In this document: positions 1 through 7,644 of the stretch, one piece after another
How the letters are laid out: the number at the start of each line of letters is the position of its first letter
Numbering within the stretch: the first letter of the stretch is position 1
From: Acidaminobacter sp. JC074
GTDB taxonomy: Bacteria > Bacillota > Clostridia > Peptostreptococcales > Acidaminobacteraceae
Length of the DNA: 64,000 nucleotides
NCBI RefSeq assembly: GCF_022496765.1
Contig: NZ_VANV01000010.1
Location: 124,001 to 188,000, forward strand
Reading direction: 5' to 3'
Translations under genes and position numbers: made by a program
The notes under the pieces: generated by a model
Database searches by the model: none
Told to the model about the DNA's origin: nothing
The model's input: the letters and a program-made list of their open reading frames with translations, nothing else

Positions 1-1544
1 CATCAGAAGCTGAAAAATTATCAGCAGATATCATCAGATCTGCCAAGTACGGCGACGGTGGTTATTTCTGGGCCGACACACTAGATGGTACCAATGTTGT
101 ACTACTAGGACGTGAAGACGTAGAAGGTACCAACCGTATGGGCTTGACGGATAAAAATGGTACCAAAATCATTGAAGAGTTCGCAGCTATTGTCAAGGCG
201 GATGGCGCTGGTTATCTGGATTATTATTTTCCAAAGCCAAATGAAGAAGAGGCCTCAAGAAAAAGAGGATATATCTATCTTTATGAGCCGTATGGTTGGA
301 TGATTGGTACAGGCAATTATGTAAGTGATATTGAAGAAATCATAGAGTATGAAAAAGAAGAAGCTGGTAAGCTTATGAGAAACTCTTTGATAACAATGTT
401 TGTAGTTACTGTAATTGTTGTATTAGTTGCTGTTGTTTTATCGCAATTATTTGGCTTAACCATCACTAAGCCGATTAAGAAGTTAACCAAATTAGTCAAT
501 AAGACATCTGATTTAGATATCAGCCATGATTCTAGAGATGAAGACATCTTAAAGGTAAAAGATGAAACGGGTGTTATGGCCAAAGCTGTTTTAGATTTAA
601 GAGGTAATATTAGAAATATCATCAGCATACTTCAAAATGATGCCAGTCTTCTAGACCAAACATCGACACAGTTACATTCTATTGTCCAAGATGGCTTGCA
701 GGGTACTGAAGCGGTTAACACAACTGTAGACGAGTTTGCCAATGGTGCTACTGAACAAGCGGGTGAAGCACAAGTTGCTGCTGAAAAGATGCATATGCTT
801 GCTGAAGACATCAAAGCCAGTGTAACGAAATCAGATTCTATTTCTGAAAGTGTTAAGGAAGTGAATGAAAAGAATAAAAATGGTGTTGTGATTGTTGGTC
901 AATTAACTGAACAGTTTGAAGTAACCAAGTCATCAACAGATCGTTTGAACGATAATGTTGCTATGTTGTCAAAAACGTCATCACAGATTACAGAAATCAC
1001 GTCAACCATTCAGGCGATTGCAGAACAAACCAACTTACTTGCTTTAAATGCAGCTATAGAGGCAGCTAGAGCGGGTGAAGCGGGTAGAGGTTTTGCAGTT
1101 GTTGCAGAAGAAATCAGAAAGCTTGCAGAACAAACATCACATTCAACGAGTGAAATTGAAGAAATTGTCGGTGAAATTACGAAAGAAATTGATTTGACCA
1201 TGGACAATATGTCGTCTTCAAAAGATGCAGTTACTGCTTCTGATACCTTTGTAAAAGATGTAGGTGAGTCTTTTGAAGGTATCCAAAAGGCTATCGATTC
1301 AACCTTCTATGATTTACAGGACTTGATTGAAAGCATTAGAAACGTAGATGAAAATAAGGCAGTTGTACTTAATGCCATTGAAGGTATATCAGCAATTACT
1401 GAAGAAAATGCTGCAAGCAGTGAAGAAATTTCTGCTACTATGGCGACTCAGGCAGAGTTGATGAAGAGTATTTCTGAACAGTCTGAGCATGTGAATGAAG
1501 TTACGATTAAGCTTCATGAAATCATCAATAGATTCAAAGTATAA
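1..1544 (+). CDS. Methyl-accepting chemotaxis protein with Cache sensor, 5' end missing
   Basis: The reading frame is open from base 3, so the start lies outside the window; about 513 codons are visible. The first hundred residues look like a single Cache (sCache_2-type) extracellular sensor, with the YGDGGYFW and [13 protein letters not shown] signatures. A transmembrane helix follows (about nt 385-450), then a HAMP linker and a cytoplasmic signalling domain with the conserved hairpin tip [16 protein letters not shown] (about nt 1030-1080), which contacts CheA/CheW. It should sense a small ligand, probably an organic acid, outside the membrane and signal to flagella. The frame ends at TAA just before a strong terminator. 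No chemotaxis partner genes are in view. The receptor assignment is secure; the ligand is unknown. Confidence 0.95.
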   Translation, partial: SEAEKLSADIIRSAKYGDGGYFWADTLDGTNVVLLGREDVEGTNRMGLTDKNGTKIIEEFAAIVKADGAGYLDYYFPKPNEEEASRKRGYIYLYEPYGWMIGTGNYVSDIEEIIEYEKEEAGKLMRNSLITMFVVTVIVVLVAVVLSQLFGLTITKPIKKLTKLVNKTSDLDISHDSRDEDILKVKDETGVMAKAVLDLRGNIRNIISILQNDASLLDQTSTQLHSIVQDGLQGTEAVNTTVDEFANGATEQAGEAQVAAEKMHMLAEDIKASVTKSDSISESVKEVNEKNKNGVVIVGQLTEQFEVTKSSTDRLNDNVAMLSKTSSQITEITSTIQAIAEQTNLLALNAAIEAARAGEAGRGFAVVAEEIRKLAEQTSHSTSEIEEIVGEITKEIDLTMDNMSSSKDAVTASDTFVKDVGESFEGIQKAIDSTFYDLQDLIESIRNVDENKAVVLNAIEGISAITEENAASSEEISATMATQAELMKSISEQSEHVNEVTIKLHEIINRFKV

Positions 1545-1550
1545 AAATGA

Positions 1551-1581
1551 AACTTCCAAGTGTGTGCTTGGAAGTTTTTTT
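1551..1581 (+). terminator. Intrinsic terminator after the chemoreceptor
   Basis: The stem AACTTCCAAG / CTTGGAAGTT (10 bp, TGTGTG loop) is followed by a run of T. It lies 7 bases after the stop codon and between convergent genes, so it may also serve the minus-strand gene. Confidence 0.85.
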
Positions 1582-1602
1582 ATAAGAAAATAGAAGATTT
1601 TA

Positions 1603-3228
1603 TTACTCTGACATAAATGGATACTCATATGTCGTTGGTGATGAGAAGTTTTCTTTGACCACTCTGGTATTGATCCAGCGCATAAGGTTTTGCTTTGATC
1701 CAGCCTTGTCGTTGGTACCGGAGGCACGTGAACCGCCAAATGGCTGCTGCCCTACAACTGCACCAGTCGGTTTATCATTGATGTATAGGTTGCCAGCTGC
1801 CTTCTTTAAATGGTTTTCCATGGTTAAAAGCACATCTCTATCTTTTGCGAAAATAGCTCCTGTTAAGGCATAAGGGGAGCTTGACTCACATAGGTTCAGT
1901 GTTTGGATAAAGTCCTCATCTTTATAAACATACACGGTTAGGACTGGTCCGAATATTTCTTGAACCATGGTTGCAGAATCGGGTGTAAATGACTGGATGA
2001 TCGTCGGTTCTACAAAATAACCAACTTTGTCATCACATGAACCGCCAAATAAAAGTTCTGAATCACTGGATGTTTGCGCTTTTTCTATATAGCCTTTGAT
2101 TCTGTCAAAAGACCTCTTATCAATAACAGCATTCACAAAGTGTTTGAAGTCGTCAATTGGACCATAAGTGAGCTGAGATGTCATCTTCAGTAATTTGTCT
2201 TTTACTTGAGGCCATATGGACTCAGGAATATAGGTTCTTGCTGCTGCAGAACATTTTTGTCCTTGATACTCAAATGCACCTCTTACTAGGGCAACTACCA
2301 GTGTATCAATGTCAGCTGAATGATGAGCAAATACAAAGTTTTTACCACCCGTTTCTCCAACTATTCTTGGGTATGATCTGTAAGTGGGTAATTTTTTAGC
2401 AATCTCCAACCAGATGTTTGAGAAAACAGATGTAGAACCTGTATAATGAAAACCTGAAAACTCGGGATGATCAAGAACGGCATCTGTAATACTTTGAGAT
2501 GGACCAGGTACAAAGTTGATCACACCTTTTGGCATGCCAGCTTCCTCTAATAGCTTCATGATCATGTAATTGGAGTATACAGCTGTAGAAGCAGGCTTCC
2601 ATAAAACAACATTGCCACAAAGAGCAGGGGCACAAGCCAGGTTACCACCTATAGATGTAAAGTTAAATGGTGAGACTGCATAGATAAAACCGTCTAATCC
2701 AGTATATTCAACTCTGTTCCAAGTTTCTTTTGTTGATAAGGCTTGATCTCTTAAGATATTTTCCATGAAGTGGACGTTAAACTTAAAGAAGTCAATCAAC
2801 TCACATACCACATCAATTTCAGCTTGATGAGGATTTTTACTCTGTACAAGCATGGTAGCAGCATTCATTTTATATCGCCATGTAGTAGAAAGTAGCTCTG
2901 CAGCTTTTAGAAATATGGAAGCCTTGTGTTGAAAGGGCATCTTTTCCCATGATGCCTTGGCTTCTAAGGCAGCTTCAATGGCCATGGCAACTTCCTCTTG
3001 ACCAGCCTGGTGATAGTGACCGATGCTGGTTTGATGATCATGGGGTAAGATGCAAGCTTTTGTTGAGCCTGTTCGGATTTCTTTACCACCTATAATAAGT
3101 GGTATGTCAAGAAAGTCGTTTTTTAGCTCTTCTAAAGCTTCTTCTAGTAAGTGGCGGTCTAGAGAACCCGCTTCATAGGTTCTGACTGGTTCGTTTTTAG
3201 GTTTTCTTACCTGATAAATTCCGTTCAT
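1603..3228 (-). CDS. pruA: 1-pyrroline-5-carboxylate dehydrogenase
   Basis: This is an aldehyde dehydrogenase of about 541 aa, the usual length of stand-alone L-glutamate-gamma-semialdehyde dehydrogenases. It oxidises P5C/glutamate semialdehyde to glutamate with NAD+, the last step of proline and ornithine degradation. Visible signatures are SPFNFTSIGGN (about residue 186, NAD-binding loop), GETGGKN with the general-base Glu (about 292) and GQKCSAAART with the catalytic Cys (about 326). A longer frame begins at 3288, but the ATG at 3228 is preceded by GGAGAGGAGAATT, an excellent ribosome site, so 3228 is chosen. The matching ornithine aminotransferase (rocD) lies 19 kb away on the other strand. 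Closest in style to the P5CDH type shared by mitochondria and some bacteria. Confidence 0.93.
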   Translation of the reverse strand: MNGIYQVRKPKNEPVRTYEAGSLDRHLLEEALEELKNDFLDIPLIIGGKEIRTGSTKACILPHDHQTSIGHYHQAGQEEVAMAIEAALEAKASWEKMPFQHKASIFLKAAELLSTTWRYKMNAATMLVQSKNPHQAEIDVVCELIDFFKFNVHFMENILRDQALSTKETWNRVEYTGLDGFIYAVSPFNFTSIGGNLACAPALCGNVVLWKPASTAVYSNYMIMKLLEEAGMPKGVINFVPGPSQSITDAVLDHPEFSGFHYTGSTSVFSNIWLEIAKKLPTYRSYPRIVGETGGKNFVFAHHSADIDTLVVALVRGAFEYQGQKCSAAARTYIPESIWPQVKDKLLKMTSQLTYGPIDDFKHFVNAVIDKRSFDRIKGYIEKAQTSSDSELLFGGSCDDKVGYFVEPTIIQSFTPDSATMVQEIFGPVLTVYVYKDEDFIQTLNLCESSSPYALTGAIFAKDRDVLLTMENHLKKAAGNLYINDKPTGAVVGQQPFGGSRASGTNDKAGSKQNLMRWINTRVVKENFSSPTTYEYPFMSE

Positions 3229-3538
3229 AATTCTCCTCTCCAAAAAAAATAGACGTAAAACGTCCGTATTCGAAAAAGGCATAGTCATAACTAGGCTTAT
3301 TTATACTTTCTTTTCAAACACGGAAGGCTTAACCATTTCTAATTAAACCCATCGATTTTTAAACCATAGCTAAAACCTTAGGTCTAAAAACTCGAAAATA
3401 TTTACTAGTATTAAATTAATTAACACAATCATCTTAATCGTTATTAAATCTTATGTCAATAGCCTATAGATATTAAGAAAATTTATTATATTTCAAATTT
3501 TCTGATATTTGGTTTAAAATTGTATTAAAGGAGTGCAT
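3229..3538. other. Divergent intergenic region without a gene
   Basis: About 310 bases separate the divergent pruA and CPBP genes. It is very A+T-rich and carries a small inverted repeat (ACGTAAAACGT, about 3252-3263) close to the pruA ribosome site. No convincing ORF or canonical promoter pair was picked out. AAAGGAG at 3526-3532 is the ribosome site of the next gene. Confidence 0.6.
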
Positions 3539-4279
3539 ATGAAAAGATCACATTTATTTATTATTGTAACACTTGTTCTCACATGGCTTTTATGGTTACC
3601 TGCAGTTTTAAATCAGCATATGGATGTGGCTGAACCCTTTATGTTAATAAGTATGTTTGCAAATATGGTGCCGTCAGTTGTCGGAATTGTATTTTTAAAC
3701 AAGTATCATAAGGGTTGGCATAAGAAGCGTTTGAAGCTAAAAATCAATTGGCTGATCGCTTTGATTATGATTACTTACATCCCACTTCAGGGACTCATGT
3801 CTTTTCTTTTGACAAAGGGAATTGATACAAATTTTACTGCCAACATAGCTTTGGGCAACATCGTCATGTTCATCCCGATTATTTTTATTGGTGGCCCACT
3901 GGGAGAAGAGTTTGGCTGGCGTGGCTATCTACAGAATGAGCTGACCAAGAAACATATCTATAGGGGCACCTTAATCTTGGGTCTGGTATGGTCTTTATGG
4001 CATTTACCTCTTTTCTTTATGGAAGGAACGGTTCAAAGTCATATACCTTTTTATCAATTTGTCCTTCAAAATACCCTGTATGCATTCTATTACACATGGT
4101 TTTATAGAAGAACACATGGCAGTATCGTATGGATGATTTTATTCCATGCCATAGCCAATACCACTTCTGCAATATTTCCGTATTGGCAGAGCAACATTGG
4201 TCGCTGGATAGGCTTTATCATCTTATTGGCATGTTATTTGTTGTTACCTAAAAAAGAGATGTTGGTGGAGGAAAATTAG
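3539..4279 (+). CDS. CPBP family intramembrane metalloprotease
   Basis: This is a polytopic membrane protein of about 246 aa with the CPBP (CAAX prenyl protease/bacteriocin-processing, Abi) signatures: the glutamate pair and arginine in GEEFGWRG (about residues 122-129), then WSLWHLPLF and the later FHAIANT histidine motif. These form the metal site inside the membrane. The frame can begin at GTG 3533, but that codon is part of the AAAGGAG ribosome site; ATG 3539 has ideal spacing. The stop overlaps the GTG start of the following methyltransferase by one base, so the two are translationally coupled. Family members process lipid-modified peptides or give self-immunity to bacteriocins; no bacteriocin gene is visible here. 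Confidence 0.9.
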   Translation: MKRSHLFIIVTLVLTWLLWLPAVLNQHMDVAEPFMLISMFANMVPSVVGIVFLNKYHKGWHKKRLKLKINWLIALIMITYIPLQGLMSFLLTKGIDTNFTANIALGNIVMFIPIIFIGGPLGEEFGWRGYLQNELTKKHIYRGTLILGLVWSLWHLPLFFMEGTVQSHIPFYQFVLQNTLYAFYYTWFYRRTHGSIVWMILFHAIANTTSAIFPYWQSNIGRWIGFIILLACYLLLPKKEMLVEEN

Positions 4280-4983
4280 TGAAGAGATTAAAAGAGATAT
4301 TAGATAGGACTAGAGATGCAAGTATTTTAGATATTGGTACGGGTTCGGGACAATTTGTTAGTATGATAAAAGAAACTTGTAACCACTACAAGTCAATTTT
4401 GGGAATCGATACGCTGGAAAGGGCAATTGAAGCTGCTAATCAAAAGAATGAGGATGAAAGGGTAAGTTTTGAAGTAAGAGATGTGATGGACATGGATGCG
4501 TCCTTTGATATTGTATGTTTGTCGAACTCCTTACATCACTTTGAAGATCCATATATTATTATAAATAAGATGGTAGATCTTCTTAAGCCAGGTGGTAAAA
4601 TCATCATCCAAGAGATGTATAAGGACTTTCAAACAGATAAGCAGATGTCTCATGTTCATTTGCATCATTTCTGGGCAAAGGTAGATAGGATGACTGGTAA
4701 TGTACATAATGATACCTTTGATAAAAAGACCATTATCGATTATACATCACATAAAGATTTGAAGTTTATAGATGCTTGGGATGTAGTCTTTGAAGACAAA
4801 CATGTTTTTTCTCAAGAGGACTTTGACTTTTTAAAATCATCTATTTATAACTCCTTAAAGAGAATTGAGGACCATGAGTCTTACACTCAAATGAAAGAAC
4901 TGGGTATAAGCATAGAGAAGCGATTAGACGAACATGGTTTTGATTTAGCGACAGAATTAATGATTGTTCTAGAAAAGTGTTGA
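4279..4983 (+). CDS. Class I SAM-dependent methyltransferase
   Basis: The protein has 234 aa, starts at GTG and shares one base with the stop of the CPBP gene (TAGTG), with GGTGGAGG as ribosome site. The AdoMet-binding motif ILDIGTGSGQF (about residues 17-27), the acidic loop LGIDTL and the post-II motif VCLSNSLHHFEDP are those of a Rossmann-fold class I methyltransferase. The very short N-terminus before motif I is typical of small-molecule methyltransferases. The substrate cannot be read from the sequence. Coupling to a CPBP protease and proximity to a drug-sensing MerR regulator would fit a resistance or natural-product role, but that is inference. Confidence 0.88.
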   Translation: MKRLKEILDRTRDASILDIGTGSGQFVSMIKETCNHYKSILGIDTLERAIEAANQKNEDERVSFEVRDVMDMDASFDIVCLSNSLHHFEDPYIIINKMVDLLKPGGKIIIQEMYKDFQTDKQMSHVHLHHFWAKVDRMTGNVHNDTFDKKTIIDYTSHKDLKFIDAWDVVFEDKHVFSQEDFDFLKSSIYNSLKRIEDHESYTQMKELGISIEKRLDEHGFDLATELMIVLEKC

Positions 4984-5027
4984 CCTTCACGTTACGTCAT
5001 GGCTTATAGTCTTAACTGAGGAGGACG

Positions 5028-5780
5028 ATGATGTATACCATAAAAAAGTTAGCCAGCCTGGCCCAGATAAGTACACGTACGCTGAGGTATTATGATGAAA
5101 TCAATTTGTTAAAGCCTTCCTCTTATAGTGAATCAGGTTACAGATTATACGATGAAGCTTGTGTAGACCTTTTACAACAGATTATGTTTTATAAGGCCAT
5201 GGGTTTGTCTCTTACAGAGATAAAGACATTGGTTTTAAGTAAAGATTTTAATCCGGAAGAAACTTTACTTGAACATAGAAGAAAGCTTCAAGAGGAACTA
5301 GTTCGTATATCTGACTTGATAGAAAACATCGATAAGACATTGATGCATAAGAAAGGAGACTATATTATGACAGATCAAGAAAAATTTGAAGGTCTAAAAG
5401 AAAAGATGATAGAAGAAAATGAAGAAAAATACGGCAAAGCAGCTAGAGACCTATATGGACATAAGGTGGACATGGCTAATGAAAAGCTTAGAAAGATGTC
5501 AAAAGAAGAGATGGATGACCATGAAAGACTGACAAGTCAGATGCATGAAACTTTCGTGAAGGCAATGGAAGAAAATGATCCATCAGGAAGTCTTGCCATG
5601 ACAGCATGTGACATGCATAAAAAGTGGCTGATGACCTACTGGACAGACTACTCGAAAGAAGCCCACTTAGGCCTTGTTGCCATGTATGTCAATGATGAGA
5701 GATTCACAACTTACTATGATAAAATAAAAAAAGGCTTGGCAGATTTTATCCTGCAAGCCATGAAGGTATATTTAAAGTAA
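5028..5780 (+). CDS. MerR family regulator with TipAS effector domain
   Basis: The N-terminal ~70 residues are a MerR winged helix (TIKKLASLAQISTRTLRYYD and the wing GYRLYD). A coiled-coil dimerisation helix follows, then about 120 residues resembling the TipAS domain (MHKKWLMTYW and LGLVAMYVNDERF), which in Streptomyces TipA binds thiopeptide antibiotics covalently. It should activate a promoter with a long spacer on binding a hydrophobic drug-like ligand. The start is ATG 5028 behind GAGGAGGAC; a second in-frame ATG follows directly. It is 44 bases downstream of the methyltransferase and is closed by its own terminator. The family call is firm; ligand and targets are unknown. Confidence 0.9.
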   Translation: MMYTIKKLASLAQISTRTLRYYDEINLLKPSSYSESGYRLYDEACVDLLQQIMFYKAMGLSLTEIKTLVLSKDFNPEETLLEHRRKLQEELVRISDLIENIDKTLMHKKGDYIMTDQEKFEGLKEKMIEENEEKYGKAARDLYGHKVDMANEKLRKMSKEEMDDHERLTSQMHETFVKAMEENDPSGSLAMTACDMHKKWLMTYWTDYSKEAHLGLVAMYVNDERFTTYYDKIKKGLADFILQAMKVYLK

Positions 5781-5788
5781 CTATGAAG

Positions 5789-5813
5789 ACTGTTCAAAAA
5801 TGAGCAGTTTTTT
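5789..5813 (+). terminator. Intrinsic terminator after the MerR gene
   Basis: ACTGTTCA / TGAGCAGT (8 bp with one G-T pair, short A loop) followed by TTTTTT. Confidence 0.8.
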
Positions 5814-5825
5814 CTTGTATGTCTA

Positions 5826-5853
5826 TTGATTATTAGTCAGTAGGTGATATACT
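5826..5853 (+). promoter_or_regulatory. Sigma-A type promoter of the HAAS/PadR operon
   Basis: TTGATT (5826-5831), a 16-base spacer and TATACT (5848-5853) sit 40 bases before the start of the following gene. The -35 box is embedded in the first of two identical 17-base repeats. Confidence 0.7.
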
Positions 5854-5882
5854 GAAAATAGCTAGTGATTATTAGTCAGTAG
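5827..5882 (+). repeat. Two identical 17-bp direct repeats flanking the start of transcription
   Basis: TGATTATTAGTCAGTAG occurs at 5827-5843 and again, without mismatch, at 5866-5882, 39 bases apart. The first covers the -35 region and spacer of the promoter; the second lies just downstream of the expected transcript start and runs into the ribosome site (AGAGGAGG). This is the geometry expected for paired operator sites, possibly for the PadR repressor encoded downstream. Confidence 0.75.
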
Positions 5883-5894
5883 AGAGGAGGATGT

Positions 5895-6644
5895 ATGGAA
5901 AAGAGATATATGTTAAAACTGAAGCTACTGTTATATATCTTATACGATAGACAAGAGATCAATGAAATTGTAGAAGATTACAAAAGCATTTTCAAAGAGT
6001 CTAAAGAAGAAGGTTTATCGGATATACAGGTGATATCAAACTTAGGTAGACCTGTTAAGGCATTTCAAAACATTACATCGGAGAATCTTTTCTCCTTACT
6101 AAGACTAAGGTTATGGAAATTATTTGCCTATTTGATTAGTTTTATCTTGGGAGGTTCGTTTTTATATTCTGTAGAAGGCAGTATGGATTTACACATTTTA
6201 GCAATTGTGTTTCCTCTTGTGTCATCGATTTTATTGATGTCGGTACTTGATTTACATAATCGAAGGGTTGGTAGACTATTCTGGAGCGTACCTATTTTAA
6301 ATATAATTATTATATTGTTTATGTCTTACAATGCTTTTCGATATTCGTCTGATCCTTATATTTTTGCACATCTAACTGAGCAACCATGGATATGGCTATT
6401 TAATGGTCCTTTACAAATATTTATATTTTATATGAATCTGTTTTATATTCTATATTACGTTTACCTTAATAAAGGTCTCTATATTCCAATTTGTGTTGGA
6501 TCGATGTATTCTGTCTTGTATTTGTTTAGAAATTTAACAGATAGATTGGATCCGAGAAATTTTCATCTTTTAGTTATGGCTTCTGTGATTCCGTTAATCT
6601 TAGGTATCATTATATCTATGGTTTCTAAGAAGGTGATTAAATGA
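5895..6644 (+). CDS. HAAS/DUF1700-like membrane protein paired with PadR
   Basis: The protein has 249 aa. The first ~65 residues are a helical, charged domain (YDRQEINEIVEDYKSIF ... LGRPVKAF) resembling the HAAS/DUF1700 module commonly encoded beside PadR regulators. At least six hydrophobic helices follow to the C-terminus. Ribosome site GAGAGGAGG lies just before ATG 5895. The stop overlaps the PadR start by four bases (ATGA). HAAS proteins are thought to link a membrane signal to PadR, but the exact function is unknown. The usual order is padR first; here the membrane protein comes first. Confidence 0.7.
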   Translation: MEKRYMLKLKLLLYILYDRQEINEIVEDYKSIFKESKEEGLSDIQVISNLGRPVKAFQNITSENLFSLLRLRLWKLFAYLISFILGGSFLYSVEGSMDLHILAIVFPLVSSILLMSVLDLHNRRVGRLFWSVPILNIIIILFMSYNAFRYSSDPYIFAHLTEQPWIWLFNGPLQIFIFYMNLFYILYYVYLNKGLYIPICVGSMYSVLYLFRNLTDRLDPRNFHLLVMASVIPLILGIIISMVSKKVIK

Positions 6645-6943
6645 ATGCTCAGTTGAAAAAAGGTGTCTTAGATCTATGCATGCTTAAAATAATTAAAAAG
6701 AAAGATTGTTATGGTTATGAAATTCTTAAAATGATGAAAACATATTTTCCAGAAGTGGATGAGAGTACCTTTTATTCTGTTTTAAGAAGACTTAACAAAG
6801 ATGGTAGTACTGAAGTGTACACAGGAGAAGTTACAAAAGGACCAAAAAGGAAGTATTATAGATTAACAGAAATAGGTAAAGAGCGATTGGTCCAATATGA
6901 AAAGGAATGGAAGGCTCTTAATAAAATAATAGATGAAATCTAA
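6641..6943 (+). CDS. PadR family transcriptional regulator
   Basis: This 100-aa protein has the PadR winged-helix pattern: LKKGVLDLCMLKIIKKKDCYGYEILKMM at the N-terminus (written here only as a span, residues 5-32), the recognition helix region STFYSVLRRLNKDG, and the wing GPKRKYYRLTEIGKERL. It lacks the long C-terminal dimerisation arm of larger PadR proteins, so it is the short subfamily. It overlaps the upstream membrane protein gene by four bases and is closed by a terminator. It probably represses its own operon through the direct repeats around 5827-5882; that is inference from position. Confidence 0.9.
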   Translation: MNAQLKKGVLDLCMLKIIKKKDCYGYEILKMMKTYFPEVDESTFYSVLRRLNKDGSTEVYTGEVTKGPKRKYYRLTEIGKERLVQYEKEWKALNKIIDEI

Positions 6944-6968
6944 AAACACACTGATGAGGTGTGTTTTA
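6944..6968. terminator. Bidirectional terminator between padR and the SRAP gene
   Basis: AAACACAC (6944-6951) pairs with GTGTGTTT (6959-6966) around a TGATGAG loop. It lies between convergent genes and overlaps the last bases of the minus-strand SRAP gene. Confidence 0.75.
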
Positions 6969-7643
6969 TTGTATGCTCTGTATGCAGATTTCATCTTGAT
7001 TTCTAACATTGTTGACGTAGTCGCTGACTTCATAGCAGGATAGATAGTCTTTGTGGATAGGTTTCATAAGATGCTGAAGTTCCTCAAAGGAAGTGGATTG
7101 ATCTAACCAGAGCTTGGCATGCCTGTCATCGAGTATCACTGGCATTCTATGGTGAATGGGTGCCATGACTTCGTTGGCCTCTGTTGTGACGATAGAAAAG
7201 CCATACTCTTTACTGCCATCATCTAGATGTTGCGGCTGCCATATACCTGCTAGGGTAATCAGATTAAAGTCTTTTCTATGAAATAGAAAAGGCTTTTTTA
7301 CTTCAGATCGTTTCCATTCATAAAAGCCATTACAGATAAGAAGACATCTTCTTTTAGAAAATGCTTCTCTGTAAGTGACTTTTTCATGAACCGTTTCGCT
7401 TCTAGCATTGATATACTTATAGCCGTCGTTCTGGTTCTTTGCATAGGATGGAATAAAGCGCCATTTTAAGTAACCTGATCGGTAGTCCCCATTGTGTTTG
7501 ATGATGCTTAACATATCCTGACTGGGTCCTAGATTGTATCTGGGTACAAAGTCGTCTATGTTTAAATCATTAATGTCGTATTCTTCTGCTAAAATTTGTC
7601 TGATCATCTTTGCACTTAATGTTAAAATGACGCGTCCACACAT
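6966..7643 (-). CDS. SRAP domain abasic-site processing protein
   Basis: The protein has 225 aa and begins MCGR, so Cys2 becomes N-terminal after Met removal and can form the thiazolidine crosslink to abasic DNA, as in HMCES/YedK. The other conserved features are present: NARSE (about residue 79), the catalytic GFYEW (about 107) and HHRMPV (about 166). It shields abasic sites in single-stranded DNA and is often part of the SOS response. Its ATG (7643) is one base away from the stop of the upstream UPF0182 gene (7645), so the two are almost certainly co-transcribed from the promoter near 10400. No LexA box was identified by eye. Confidence 0.93.
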   Translation of the reverse strand: MCGRVILTLSAKMIRQILAEEYDINDLNIDDFVPRYNLGPSQDMLSIIKHNGDYRSGYLKWRFIPSYAKNQNDGYKYINARSETVHEKVTYREAFSKRRCLLICNGFYEWKRSEVKKPFLFHRKDFNLITLAGIWQPQHLDDGSKEYGFSIVTTEANEVMAPIHHRMPVILDDRHAKLWLDQSTSFEELQHLMKPIHKDYLSCYEVSDYVNNVRNQDEICIQSIQ

Positions 7644-7644
7644 G

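Noticed and set aside
1010-1207. Frames opposite the chemoreceptor gene
   Set aside because: They arise from the repetitive coiled-coil codons of the receptor; compositions are Ala/Ser-rich and unlike real proteins.
3226-3288. N-terminal 20-residue extension of pruA
   Set aside because: No ribosome site at 3288, while ATG 3228 has GGAGAGGAG at ideal distance and the homologous start.
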